NCBI GenBank assembly: GCA_047601185.1
Contig: JASGJS010000001.1
Coordinates: 806,001 to 870,000 of the forward strand
DNA length: 64,000 bases
DNA from: JASGJS01 sp047601185
GTDB lineage: Bacteria > Pseudomonadota > Gammaproteobacteria > JAURND01
Reading direction: 5' to 3'
Under the pieces are notes generated by a model that worked only from the letters and a program-made list of their open reading frames with translations, did no database searches and was not told the DNA's origin. The translations under genes and the position numbers were made by a program. Shown in pieces: positions 1 through 8,865 of this stretch. How positions within the stretch are numbered: the stretch's first letter is position 1; each line of letters starts with the position of its first letter.

Positions 1-9
1 ATATTGGAT

Positions 10-132
10 GTAAACAAACATATTTTGCTTGTTTTTCGCTAAAAATATCTTCAAAATGCTCATGTACAAATCGTACACTGCGCTTTTTCAGACATTTTTA
101 GCTTCAAACCAAGCTAAAATCTGTTTGTTTTA
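10..132. repeat. Long imperfect palindrome (family C, copy 1)
   Basis: Nearly all the DNA before dnaQ folds back on itself. The left arm (about 10-48) reads AAACAAACA..ATTTTGCTTG and its mate (about 93-132) reads CAAGCTAAAAT..TGTTTGTTT. Between them lies a 44-nt core (49-92) with a 5-bp inner stem, TGTAC/GTACA, around 63-77. The reverse complement of this core matches 35 of 44 positions of a core after tuf1 (38217-38260). The arms of the two elements are unrelated. It may be a mobile palindromic unit and could also shape transcription towards dnaQ. Confidence 0.75.
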
Positions 133-177
133 GCCACCTATAGTATAAGCAGCATTTTCGTAAATACTTCCCATCGC

Positions 178-876
178 ATGCGCCAGGTCATATTAGATAC
201 AGAGACTACGGGATTACACGTTGAAGCAGGTCACCGATTAATTGAAATTGGTGCCGTCGAAATGGTGAATCGTAAATTGACCGGGCAGACTTTTCACACC
301 TATATTTGTCCTCAAAGAGCTATTGATCCTGAAGCGCAAGCCATCCACGGGATTACCGAAGCTTTTCTAGCTGACAAACCTTTGTTTGCGGACGTCAGTA
401 CAGCTTTTCTCGACTTCATTCAAAACGCTGAGCTGATTATTCACAATGCCGTGTTCGATTTGGGTTTTTTAGAGCATGAGTTGCAATTAGCGGGAATCGC
501 CAAAAAATTTCACCAACAGCATTCAATCATTGATACATGGCTGTTGGCTAAGAAAAAACACCCCAGTCAGAAAAATAATCTTGATGCGCTCTGTAAGCGC
601 TATAACATTGATAACCGTCATCGCACCCTTCACGGCGCCTTACTAGACGCCGAATTATTAGCACGGGTTTATTTAAAGCTAACGGGCGGACAAACCTCTT
701 TGTTCGATGAAGGCGACGAAATATTTTCGCCTATTTCCTCAACACATTCTGTTTCAAATACCCTAACGGTTACCAAAGCTGATACAATCCACTACGCCGA
801 TTCTGAAGAAATGGCTGCTCATCTTCGTTATGTTGAAATGCTTAAACAAGCCAGTGGTGGCGTTTGTTATTTTTAA
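178..876 (+). CDS. dnaQ: DNA polymerase III epsilon subunit (3'-5' proofreading exonuclease)
   Basis: This is the proofreading exonuclease of the replicative polymerase, bound to the alpha subunit in the cytoplasmic core enzyme. The DnaQ-like exonuclease signatures are all visible: ExoI DTETTG at residues 7-12 (Asp7, Glu9), ExoII HNAVFDLGF around Asp94, and ExoIII HGALLDAELLA with His152 and Asp157. At 232 aa it is slightly shorter than the E. coli protein (243 aa). The C-terminal part after about residue 175 is the variable tether to alpha. The start codon lies 46 bp after the palindrome at 10-132. It appears to be transcribed alone and is followed by a dispersed repeat. Confidence 0.96.
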   Translation: MRQVILDTETTGLHVEAGHRLIEIGAVEMVNRKLTGQTFHTYICPQRAIDPEAQAIHGITEAFLADKPLFADVSTAFLDFIQNAELIIHNAVFDLGFLEHELQLAGIAKKFHQQHSIIDTWLLAKKKHPSQKNNLDALCKRYNIDNRHRTLHGALLDAELLARVYLKLTGGQTSLFDEGDEIFSPISSTHSVSNTLTVTKADTIHYADSEEMAAHLRYVEMLKQASGGVCYF

Positions 877-918
877 GAAATGCTGAAGCTTGAGAATCGC
901 TTGAAGCTTGAAGTGGTG

Positions 919-966
919 CCTTCTCCCCTCCGTGGGAGAAGGTGCCCGATAGGGCGGATGAGGGGG
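919..966 (+). repeat. Dispersed repeat A, full copy
   Basis: This 48-bp sequence begins CCTTCTCCCCTCCGTGGGAG and ends GGGCGGATGAGGGGG. The first half is a hairpin (CCTTCTCCC/GGGAGAAGG). Other copies occur at 10582-10627 (reverse), 10771-10820, 22955-22983 (degenerate) and 7691-7708 (partial), and one is split by the insertion sequence at 17079-17098/18656-18682. The preceding GCTTGAAG..GTGGTG segment is also shared with the copy at 17060-17078. Confidence 0.85.
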
Positions 967-997
967 AAAATTTACATTCACTAAGGGAGGATTTACC

Positions 998-1726
998 ATG
1001 AAACGTTACTGGATTCTGATTTTAGCAGTTCTCATTCCTTGGTTTGCTCATGCCGATGAGACTAAGGGCACTTGGGGCTATGGGGAAAAAGATGGTCCCG
1101 CCGTCTGGGGCAAGCTTGATCCCAAGTTTGCTTTATGTGGAGATGGCAAAGAACAATCTCCGATTAACATCGATACTTCCGCTGCACAGCCCGTGCAACA
1201 TACTTTAACTTTTCATTATTCTCACGCCCCTGCCATGACCAAGGTAGGTTCCAATTTTGCTGGGGAATTAGTCAACCCTGGTGAAGACTATGTCGTATTC
1301 GATGGTGATAAATATATTTTGCAAAGCTTTCACTTCCATACGCCCAGTGAACATAAAGTGAATAATACCCAATATCCGTTGGAAGGACACTTTATCCACC
1401 AAAATTCTGCAGGCAAATTGTTAGTCGTGGGAGTATTTTTCCAACCCGGTGCGCAAAGCAATGCATTTCAACCTTTATTAGAAGGTACGGATAAAACCCT
1501 CAGTCATTGGAATCCCACCAGCTTAATACCGGCTACCGGCGGTTATTATTCTTACGACGGCTCGTTGACCACACCGCCTTGCGGAGAAGGGGTTAACTGG
1601 GTGGTCATGAAACAAGTGATGCCCATTGCTAGTGACCAGTGGCAAATGTTTAAAACGCATTTTGGTCAAAATAATGCTCGACCCACACAACCCTTAAATC
1701 AGCGTAAGGTATTTCAATCGACATGA
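998..1726 (+). CDS. cah: Periplasmic alpha-type carbonic anhydrase
   Basis: It interconverts CO2 and bicarbonate. An N-terminal signal peptide (hydrophobic residues 4-16, probable cleavage after AHA at 17-19) places it in the periplasm. The alpha-family zinc ligands are visible as FHFH (His112, His114) and EGHF (His131). The family motifs QSPINI near residue 53 and LTTPPCGEGVNW near the C-terminus are present, with two Cys that may form the usual disulfide. Length (242 aa) is normal for bacterial members. An SD-like AAGGGAGG precedes the ATG. Its stop overlaps the nhaA start (ATGA), so the two are translationally coupled. Confidence 0.95.
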   Translation: MKRYWILILAVLIPWFAHADETKGTWGYGEKDGPAVWGKLDPKFALCGDGKEQSPINIDTSAAQPVQHTLTFHYSHAPAMTKVGSNFAGELVNPGEDYVVFDGDKYILQSFHFHTPSEHKVNNTQYPLEGHFIHQNSAGKLLVVGVFFQPGAQSNAFQPLLEGTDKTLSHWNPTSLIPATGGYYSYDGSLTTPPCGEGVNWVVMKQVMPIASDQWQMFKTHFGQNNARPTQPLNQRKVFQST

Positions 1727-2940
1727 AACCGAAGGCTAAACAGTTACCCTTACCGCTACGCATTGTCGGTGACTTTGTCCGCTTAGAAGCGAGCAGCGGT
1801 ATCATTCTGTTTATATTGGCGATCCTAGCCTTAGTGATCGCCAATTCTGCCTGGGGCCATGCTTACGAAACTTTCCTCGATACGCAAATCCATGTCTATC
1901 TAAGACAGTGGCATTTTTCCTTTACGGCCTTGTTCGTCATTGACGATGCGTTAATGGCGGTGTTTTTCTTGTTAGTCGGTTTAGAAATCAAACGCGAAAT
2001 TTTGTTAGGGGAATTGAACTCCCTGTCTAAAGTGATCTTACCCGCAGTGGCGGCAGTGGGCGGCATGTTAGTGCCGGCGGGAATTTATATTGTGATGAAT
2101 CGGCATGATGCTTTTGCTTTGCGCGGTTGGGCTATCCCGACGGCCACCGATATTGCCTTTGCTTTGGGCCTGATGGCATTGGTCGGAAGGCGTGCTCCTT
2201 TACCCTTAAAACTATTCTTAATGACCCTCGCAATTTTTGACGATATTGGAGCTATCCTCATTATTGCCGTATTTTATTTAGACAGCTTGAAATGGGCGGG
2301 TGTGATAGGGGCTATGGTGTGTTTGTTATTGTTACTGTTACTGAATCATTATCAATATAATCGGTTAGGGCTTTATCTGTTCATTGGCTGTGTGTTATGG
2401 GCTTGTTTATTGCAGTCAGGGCTTCACCCCACCCTCGCCGGGGTCATATTGGCGTTATTTATCCCGATTACCCCAACCGCTGCTGGCCCTTCTTTGCTCA
2501 CCCAATTAGAGGAGCGCTTACACCCGTGGGTGGCTTATCTGATCTTACCGTTATTCAGTTTTGCCAATGCAGGGGTTTCTTTTCAAGGATTACACTTCAG
2601 TCATTTGATGGGCACTGTGCCACTGGGGATTTTATTAGGATTGTTTGTGGGAAAACAATTGGGCGTGTTTGGCACTGCATGGATCGCCATTTTATTTAAA
2701 TGGGCCCCCATGCCCACAGGCAGCAGTTGGCTCAAATTATACGCCACCGCCATGATTTGTGGGGTGGGTTTCACGATGAGTTTATTTATCGGCCAACTGG
2801 CTTTTCCGGGACTAGAGACTAACTATCCGGTGCTGATGCGATTTGGTGTGCTATTTGGATCTTTTCTTTCTGGCTTGCTAGGATTTTTGTTATTATATTT
2901 TTCCCCGACTCCTTTATCGCGAGACGATCATGAGCAGTGA
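1723..2940 (+). CDS. nhaA: Na+/H+ antiporter NhaA
   Basis: This inner-membrane antiporter exports Na+ in exchange for protons and supports pH and salt homeostasis. The 405-aa sequence is a run of hydrophobic segments fitting the NhaA fold. It contains the paired aspartates of the ion site in LAIFDDIGAI and the family motif IPTATDIAFALG before them. The start overlaps the end of the carbonic anhydrase gene by 4 bp, and its own end overlaps pepN by 11 bp, so the three form one operon. Coupling to a proton-producing carbonic anhydrase suggests a joint role in pH control; that link is inference. Confidence 0.96.
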   Translation: MKPKAKQLPLPLRIVGDFVRLEASSGIILFILAILALVIANSAWGHAYETFLDTQIHVYLRQWHFSFTALFVIDDALMAVFFLLVGLEIKREILLGELNSLSKVILPAVAAVGGMLVPAGIYIVMNRHDAFALRGWAIPTATDIAFALGLMALVGRRAPLPLKLFLMTLAIFDDIGAILIIAVFYLDSLKWAGVIGAMVCLLLLLLLNHYQYNRLGLYLFIGCVLWACLLQSGLHPTLAGVILALFIPITPTAAGPSLLTQLEERLHPWVAYLILPLFSFANAGVSFQGLHFSHLMGTVPLGILLGLFVGKQLGVFGTAWIAILFKWAPMPTGSSWLKLYATAMICGVGFTMSLFIGQLAFPGLETNYPVLMRFGVLFGSFLSGLLGFLLLYFSPTPLSRDDHEQ

Positions 2941-5581
2941 ACATCCTAAAGTACATTATTTAAACGCATATCAGCCTAGCGATTTCCTGATCGATGCTGT
3001 CTATTTGCATTTCGCATTGGAAGATACTGCGACACGCGTTAAAGCTATTTTAGACATGCGTCGTAATCCGCTGTCGAAGGATTTACGAGCCCCTCTCGTG
3101 CTCGATGGTGAAGCATTAAAGTTAATCACAGTGACTATTGACGGGGTAGAGCTCGCAAAGAGCGCTTATTCCCTAGATGATAAACACTTAACGATCAGAC
3201 AAGTGCCCGAGCGGTTTAAGTTGGAAACCGAAGTGGAAATTAATCCGGCTGCTAATAAAAAATTGTCCGGTTTATATAAAAGTGGTGATATTTTTTGCAC
3301 GCAATGTGAATCCCAAGGCTTTAGAAGAATCACCTATTATTTGGATCGCCCCGACGTCTTAGCACAATTTACCACCGGAATTACCGCAGATCCCACCCGC
3401 TATCCAGTATTGTTAGCGAACGGCAATTTAACCGAAAGTCATTTATTGGATAATGGTAAGCAATGGGTCAAATGGGTGGATCCTACCTTAAAACCTTGTT
3501 ACTTATTTGCCTTAGTGGCCGGTAACTTAGACGTATTAGAAGATGTGTTCATCACGCAGAGTGAACGAAAAATTCAGTTAGCCATTTATGTGGAACCGGG
3601 CAAATTGCCGCAAGCCACTCACGCCATGCACAGTTTAAAATTGGCGATGGCTTGGGATGAAAAAGCCTATGGGCGTGAATACGATTTACAGAATTACATG
3701 ATTGTGGGCGTGGGGGATTTTAATTTTGGCGCAATGGAAAACAAAGGGCTGAATATTTTTAATGATAAATATATTCTGGCGCAACAGGAAACCGCGACGG
3801 ATGAAGATTTTATCGATGTGATGAGCGTGATTGCCCATGAATATTTTCACAACTGGTCGGGCAATCGTGTCACGGTGCGCGATTGGTTTCAAATTACCCT
3901 CAAAGAAGGCTTAACGGTTTTTCGCGAACATCAATTTACCGCAGAAAAAACTTCGCCCACGGTGAAAAGAATTCAAGAAGCCAAGCTGATTCGTAATCAG
4001 CAATTTAGTCAAGATGCGGGTCCGATGGCGCATCCGGTTTATCCAGACTCCTATATTCAGATTAATAATTTTTATACGGTAACCGTATACGAAAAAGGTG
4101 CGGAAATTATTCGCATGTTGCACACCTTGTTAGGTGCAACAGCATTTAGAAAAGCGATGGATTATTATTTTTCGCGGAATGACGGTCAGGCCGTTTCCGT
4201 CGAAGAGTTTGTACGCGCAATGGAAATCACTTCTGGCAAAGATTTACAACAATTTCGTCGTTGGTATAAACAGGCCGGCACACCAGTAGTGATGATTAAA
4301 GATGAATATAATGCCCAAACTCAAACATACACTTTAACTGTGACACAAGCATGCCCTCCGACACCAGGACAGCCAGATAAAGAACCCTTCCATATTCCTT
4401 TGGCGGTGGGTTTGTTAGATGAGAATGGCAATGCGCTGCCGTTGCAATTCAGTTTAGAACAAACAGCCGTAACGGGAACCGAAATTTTAAGCGTCACGCA
4501 ACCGGTACAGAGCTTTCATTTTTTCAATGTGACTAGCCGACCCGTGCCTTCGTTATTACGCGATTTCTCCGCGCCGGTTAAATTGCAATTTGATTACACT
4601 GAAGAAAATTTATTATTGTTGGCGCGTCATGATACTGATTTGTTTAATCGCTGGGATGCCTGCCAACAATTAGCCTTGCGCATTTTATTGCGGTTAATTG
4701 CCAATTACGAAGCAGAATTGGAATTAGTGACACCTTATGCATATTTAACACTGCTCAGCGAAATTCTAGCTGATGAGTCACTTGATCCTGCCTTAAAAGC
4801 GGAAATGCTAGTTCCTCCCGCTGAAAGTTATTTGATCGAGCAAATGCCAGTCGCTAATGTGGATGCTATCCATGCTGTACGTGAATGGCTCAGAAAGCAT
4901 ATCGCTGCGACTTTGAAAACGGCTTTCTTAAACTATTATCAACAACAACAGGTCGAGATTCCTTATGCCGTGGATGCCCAAGCAGTGGGTCGGCGTCGTT
5001 TGAAAAATTTGGCGTTAGGCTATTTGGCTTTATTAGCGGACGAGTCGGTGTTTGAGTTATGCACCAAACAGTTTAATCATGCCAATAATATGACAGAAGT
5101 GATGGGAGCGCTATTGGCTTTGAACGACATCGATTGCCCCACTCGCCAGCAAATGTTAGCGGCCTTTTATCATAAGTGGCAGAAAGATAACTTAGTCGTC
5201 GATAAATGGTTGCGACTGCAGGCGCAATCGACATTACCTGATACGTTATCGGTAGTAAAGTCGTTGATTCAACAACCTTCGTTCGATCTTAAAAATCCCA
5301 ATCGCGTTAGGGCATTAATTGGCGGGTTTTGTTCAGGCAACCCCGTGCGATTTCATACCTTAAGCGGTGAAGGCTATGAATTTTTGGCCCATTACGTGCT
5401 AGAAATTGATCAATTCAACCCGCAGTTAGCCGCGAGAATCATCGAGCCACTAACCCTTTGGAAAAAATTTGACGCGACGCGGCAGCAATTGATGCGAGCG
5501 CAGTTGGAAAAGATTTTATTACAACCTAAGTTGTCTTCGGATGTGTATGAGATTGTGACTAAGAGTTTGGTGTTGGAATGA
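2930..5581 (+). CDS. pepN: Aminopeptidase N (M1 zinc metallopeptidase)
   Basis: PepN removes N-terminal residues from peptides in the cytoplasm. The substrate-binding GAMEN motif lies near residue 267. The zinc motif HEYFH near residue 303 is followed by the distal Glu in LKEGLTVFRE. At 883 aa it matches the four-domain gammaproteobacterial PepN (E. coli 870 aa), including the long helical C-terminal domain. It starts 11 bp inside nhaA and is the last gene of the cah-nhaA-pepN operon. A repeat B element with hairpin ends follows directly and may act as terminator. Confidence 0.97.
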   Translation: MSSEHPKVHYLNAYQPSDFLIDAVYLHFALEDTATRVKAILDMRRNPLSKDLRAPLVLDGEALKLITVTIDGVELAKSAYSLDDKHLTIRQVPERFKLETEVEINPAANKKLSGLYKSGDIFCTQCESQGFRRITYYLDRPDVLAQFTTGITADPTRYPVLLANGNLTESHLLDNGKQWVKWVDPTLKPCYLFALVAGNLDVLEDVFITQSERKIQLAIYVEPGKLPQATHAMHSLKLAMAWDEKAYGREYDLQNYMIVGVGDFNFGAMENKGLNIFNDKYILAQQETATDEDFIDVMSVIAHEYFHNWSGNRVTVRDWFQITLKEGLTVFREHQFTAEKTSPTVKRIQEAKLIRNQQFSQDAGPMAHPVYPDSYIQINNFYTVTVYEKGAEIIRMLHTLLGATAFRKAMDYYFSRNDGQAVSVEEFVRAMEITSGKDLQQFRRWYKQAGTPVVMIKDEYNAQTQTYTLTVTQACPPTPGQPDKEPFHIPLAVGLLDENGNALPLQFSLEQTAVTGTEILSVTQPVQSFHFFNVTSRPVPSLLRDFSAPVKLQFDYTEENLLLLARHDTDLFNRWDACQQLALRILLRLIANYEAELELVTPYAYLTLLSEILADESLDPALKAEMLVPPAESYLIEQMPVANVDAIHAVREWLRKHIAATLKTAFLNYYQQQQVEIPYAVDAQAVGRRRLKNLALGYLALLADESVFELCTKQFNHANNMTEVMGALLALNDIDCPTRQQMLAAFYHKWQKDNLVVDKWLRLQAQSTLPDTLSVVKSLIQQPSFDLKNPNRVRALIGGFCSGNPVRFHTLSGEGYEFLAHYVLEIDQFNPQLAARIIEPLTLWKKFDATRQQLMRAQLEKILLQPKLSSDVYEIVTKSLVLE

Positions 5582-5587
5582 AAAAGC

Positions 5588-5753
5588 AGCGGGCTAGCAG
5601 CCCGCGCTCCCAAGTTTTGCGCCATTCATGCAAAGTGCCCAAGGGATGGTTTTTTGCCTTTTTAAGCTTCATTGGAATGAAAGAATATCAATGCTTGATA
5701 TAACTTGTAACTTGAATAAGGCTCGAGCTGGGAGCGCGGGCTGCTAGCCCGCT
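5588..5753. repeat. MITE-like repeat B, full copy (166 bp)
   Basis: The element is bounded by inverted ends AGCGGGCTAGCAGCCCGC and GCGGGCTGCTAGCCCGCT, each itself a small hairpin, extended inward by GCTCCCA/TGGGAGC. The inner sequence TTGCGCC.TTCAT.GCAA next to the left end is shared with copies at 36124-36253 and 45930-46097. No ORF is present. It fills the gap between pepN and the convergent small regulator. Confidence 0.85.
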
Positions 5754-5770
5754 AAAAAAGCATCAAAACA

Positions 5771-6010
5771 CTACGATGCTTGTTTTTCCTCCCCAATCAT
5801 CAACCACTGAATAGACACTTTCAACAACTGAGTATAACGCAGTGCGTGAGAAGCCCTTAACGCCGCTGCACCCGCCTCATGCTTGGTATATTCTTTAACA
5901 TTCAAATGGTACTGTTGGCAAAAAGCTTCCGGGGAAGAAAACCCGGCCTGTTCGCGGGCTTGTTTTAAACGAATCGCGATTTCTTGACGCAGCTGTATTT
6001 GTCCTAGCAT
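5771..6010 (-). CDS. Small helix-turn-helix (XRE-like) protein
   Basis: This 79-aa protein consists of little more than one helix-turn-helix domain: residues 9-60 (RLKQAREQAGFSSPEAFCQQ and following) have the XRE pattern, with KEYTKHEAGAAAL in place of the usual recognition helix and downstream helix. The C-terminal SIQWLMIGE resembles SIEWLLFGTG in the larger regulator at 9880-10569, which suggests a shared family. A purine-rich GGAGGC precedes the ATG. The target is unknown and no toxin gene adjoins it. Confidence 0.65.
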   Translation of the reverse strand: MLGQIQLRQEIAIRLKQAREQAGFSSPEAFCQQYHLNVKEYTKHEAGAAALRASHALRYTQLLKVSIQWLMIGEEKQAS

Positions 6011-6086
6011 GAGTGGAGCCTCCTCAAAACTGATCCTCGGGGTATGGTACTATCGCTGTGGCTAAACCACAAGCCTAGTCTAACTC

Positions 6087-7628
6087 CTATTTAGAAGCTC
6101 CAAAGGAGGGTGTTTTTAAGACGTGTCTTGCTTGTCCTATCAATTGTCTGACCGCTTCATGGATATTGCTCGCGAATTTAATAAAATTCTGATTTTCATA
6201 TCCTGGCGGTGTTGACGTCGGTTTAAAGTAGGGTTTACCACAATACGAATTTAAGAGCGTTGAAAATCTTTCACCGTCATATTGGGAAGGAATAGCAATA
6301 AAGCTGACACCCGGAGTTGAAGAGCGCCCTATATCAGCTTGTGCTAAAGCAGGCGCAATATCAGAAAATTGTGGCGTTGTAGTCGCTGGGGTCGTCTCAT
6401 ACGGTTTAAAAAACATGGTTTTTTTATCGGGCATTGATCGCTGAGATGTTGTAGTAGAAGTTTTACGTTTAGGTGACTTAGTTTCTTCTAAAGATTGCGC
6501 AGCAGCTTCTCGGTGGAGTCGCACTATGCTTTGAAGCGCTTCGTCAGATACAAAAAATAATGAATAGTTTGGACGATCTAGTGAGGACCAATGATGACGC
6601 AAATTCCCGGATTGATTAATACCGGCTAGATACTGATCCAGTATTTTAACGGCTTCCTCGTAATCAGACTTGGAATTAAATCGTAATCCCTCGACAAGAG
6701 GCTCCCGATTGGGCAAAGGACTAGGCATCGTTATCAACGTGCACGTCTTTAATACTTTGGCTAATTCAGGTGTCAGTTTGGCATTTTCTTGGATGCGTTG
6801 AGCCATCAGCCATTCTCGAGTTTGGTTAATCCTCTTTAATAGTTTGGAGTCCTCGCTCTCTGGTTGAACTGAACAGGTGATATTGTCAATGTGTGATTTT
6901 TTGAAATCCTGAGGATGACATTGAAGATAGTCTAAAACTCCCCTCAGTACAGCAGTTTGGTGAGGTGTTGCGATTTGTAGATTGAGCTCTTTGACTGTTT
7001 TAGGAAGAGGGTATTTGCTAAATAAAGTCGTTAAGATAGGATCTACCAGTGAAGCAGCAGGAATGTCTTTATTGTCAGGAGCAAGAAATTTCAGTGTCGT
7101 CTTGGCTACATCAAATGTAGCTTCAAGTACCGCATGAGAAGTGTCCTGATCTTTACAAGAAACGGAATAGGCGTCTCCTCCATCAGATCTATCAATTGTT
7201 GCTAAAGTGAGATACGGTGATAATTGTGAATGCAGGCTGTTTAAATTCAAGTAAGGCGCTTTTGCCGCTAATTGACTGAAATCGGCTTGAATTCCTTCCC
7301 GCGCCAAAAAATTCGTTAATTCAGCCAACTGCGAAAGTTGGATGGAATCAAATTGCATGAATTGATGGAATAACTCGCTCTTCAAAATCGTTTTCTGTGG
7401 TCCCGACCCAGAGATGTAATCGCAAACCAGCGCTAAATTTTCTACAAAGTTGGGCTCTGACGTTGATTTTTTCAATAATTCATCAATATGTTTCTTTTGT
7501 TGATCGGAAAGGGTGGAATAATCAGACTCTACAGGGAAAACAGCAGAAAATAAGAAGTTTATTTCAATTAATTGTTGAAGAGGTGATTTGGATTCCTTTG
7601 GGGGTATGATACTTCGTTCGCTGCTCAT
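6087..7628 (-). CDS. Unrecognised 513-aa protein
   Basis: I do not recognise a family. The protein is soluble, with no signal peptide or membrane segment, mostly helical in composition at the N-terminus (residues 40-75 rich in K, E and L). A Ser/Thr/Pro-rich, basic linker lies at about 385-425 (KRKTSTTTSQRS). The last 90 residues contain FIAIPSQYDGERF and a C-terminal GASK. It has its own promoter-like sequence and no operon partner. In a Legionellales genome an orphan gene of this kind is a candidate secreted effector, but nothing in the sequence proves that. A repeat A fragment lies just upstream of its promoter. Confidence 0.6.
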   Translation of the reverse strand: MSSERSIIPPKESKSPLQQLIEINFLFSAVFPVESDYSTLSDQQKKHIDELLKKSTSEPNFVENLALVCDYISGSGPQKTILKSELFHQFMQFDSIQLSQLAELTNFLAREGIQADFSQLAAKAPYLNLNSLHSQLSPYLTLATIDRSDGGDAYSVSCKDQDTSHAVLEATFDVAKTTLKFLAPDNKDIPAASLVDPILTTLFSKYPLPKTVKELNLQIATPHQTAVLRGVLDYLQCHPQDFKKSHIDNITCSVQPESEDSKLLKRINQTREWLMAQRIQENAKLTPELAKVLKTCTLITMPSPLPNREPLVEGLRFNSKSDYEEAVKILDQYLAGINQSGNLRHHWSSLDRPNYSLFFVSDEALQSIVRLHREAAAQSLEETKSPKRKTSTTTSQRSMPDKKTMFFKPYETTPATTTPQFSDIAPALAQADIGRSSTPGVSFIAIPSQYDGERFSTLLNSYCGKPYFKPTSTPPGYENQNFIKFASNIHEAVRQLIGQARHVLKTPSFGASK

Positions 7629-7658
7629 ATACCTGCCTTATGCTAAAAATAATAAATT

Positions 7659-7688
7659 ATTATACTATATTTGCGCTTATTTTTTCAA
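7659..7688 (-). promoter_or_regulatory. Probable sigma-70 promoter of the 513-aa protein gene
   Basis: On the minus strand TTGAAA (7688-7683) is followed after 18 bp by a perfect TATAAT (7664-7659), about 30 bp before the ATG at 7628. The -10 is preceded by TATAG, giving TATAGTATAAT; the same 11-mer lies upstream of the 217-aa gene at 11474. Confidence 0.6.
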
Positions 7689-7690
7689 GC

Positions 7691-7708
7691 GATAGGCGGA
7701 TGAGGGGG
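7691..7708 (+). repeat. Repeat A, 3' fragment
   Basis: The sequence GATAGGCGGATGAGGGGG equals the right-hand end of repeat A without the hairpin half. It sits between dapE and the promoter of the 513-aa protein gene. Confidence 0.65.
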
Positions 7709-7725
7709 TAACATCAAACAGCTTT

Positions 7726-8865
7726 TCAATAGCCCCCTAATAACGCCATCAAAATCTTTTTGTAAATAGCAGTCAGCTGCATCAAATCTTGAACCCCCAC
7801 ACATTCATTGGCCTGATGAATCGTCCCATTACAAACCCCCAATTCAATCACCTCACAGCCAGTCGGTGCGATAAAGCGCCCATCTGAGGTGCCGCCATCG
7901 GTTGTCAATTGTGGTGTCAAACCCGTCGTTTCTTGAATGGCTTGCTGAGCAGCAGACAATAACGCACCCTGAGGTGTCATGAAAGGTTGGGCAGATAATT
8001 GCCAGTTTAATTGATAAGACAGACCATAATGCTGCAAAATCGCTTCAGTTTGCTCCATTAAACTTTGCGCTGGGCTCAGAGGGGAAAATCTAAAGTTAAA
8101 GCTCGCCTGCAATTGTCCTGGAATCACATTGGTCGCACCTGTGCCGGCTTGAAGATTGGAAAATTGGAAAGAGGTTGGTGGGAATTCTGCATTGCCCTCA
8201 TCCCAAGTCATTTCGGCTAAGGTGAGAAAAGCGGGCAAGGCTTGATGAATGGCATTGTTAGCGAGGTGGGGATAAGCGATATGTCCCTGTTTCCCCTGAA
8301 GGGTTAACTGCCCATTTAAAGAGCCACGTCGGCCAATTTTTATCCCATCTCCCACTCGCTGTTGGCTGGAAGCTTCCCCCACAAGACACCAGGTTAAAGG
8401 GGTTCGTTGCGCGACCAGATGCTCAATCACTTTTTGCGTACCGTCGATGGCATCTCCTTCTTCATCACTGGTCAACAGTATGCCCAAGGTTCCTTGGTGT
8501 TGTGGGTATTGATGTAGAAACTGTTGGCATGCCATCAGGAATGCGGCAACGGCGCCTTTCATATCCGCTGCGCCGCGGCCATATAAGATGCCATCTTTGA
8601 CTGTGGGGACAAAAGGCGGGGTATTCCAAGACTGCTCAGGGCCGGGCGGCACAACGTCGGTATGACCCGCAAAAAATAAACAAGGCTCACCCTGCCCATG
8701 GGTTGCCCAAAGATTTTTCACTTTTCCAAAGGGCAGCGGAGTGCATTGAAAACCTAGCGGATTCAAAAAATTTTGGATGATGGTTTGGCAGTCGGCATCC
8801 TCTGGTGTTATAGAGGGTTGTTGAATCAATTGACTGGCCAGTGCTAATACGGCTTCTGCGTTCAT
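7726..8865 (-). CDS. dapE: Succinyl-diaminopimelate desuccinylase
   Basis: DapE hydrolyses N-succinyl-L,L-diaminopimelate to succinate and L,L-diaminopimelate in the succinylase branch of lysine and meso-diaminopimelate synthesis. The M20 metallopeptidase signatures are present: FAGHTDVVPPG near residue 67, GRGAADMKGAVAAF near 97 with the bridging Asp, and TSDEEGDAIDG near 132 with the catalytic Glu pair. Length (379 aa) is typical. The ATG overlaps the dapD stop by 4 bp, so dapD-dapE is a coupled operon and both enzymes of the branch are made together. Confidence 0.97.
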   Translation of the reverse strand: MNAEAVLALASQLIQQPSITPEDADCQTIIQNFLNPLGFQCTPLPFGKVKNLWATHGQGEPCLFFAGHTDVVPPGPEQSWNTPPFVPTVKDGILYGRGAADMKGAVAAFLMACQQFLHQYPQHQGTLGILLTSDEEGDAIDGTQKVIEHLVAQRTPLTWCLVGEASSQQRVGDGIKIGRRGSLNGQLTLQGKQGHIAYPHLANNAIHQALPAFLTLAEMTWDEGNAEFPPTSFQFSNLQAGTGATNVIPGQLQASFNFRFSPLSPAQSLMEQTEAILQHYGLSYQLNWQLSAQPFMTPQGALLSAAQQAIQETTGLTPQLTTDGGTSDGRFIAPTGCEVIELGVCNGTIHQANECVGVQDLMQLTAIYKKILMALLGGY

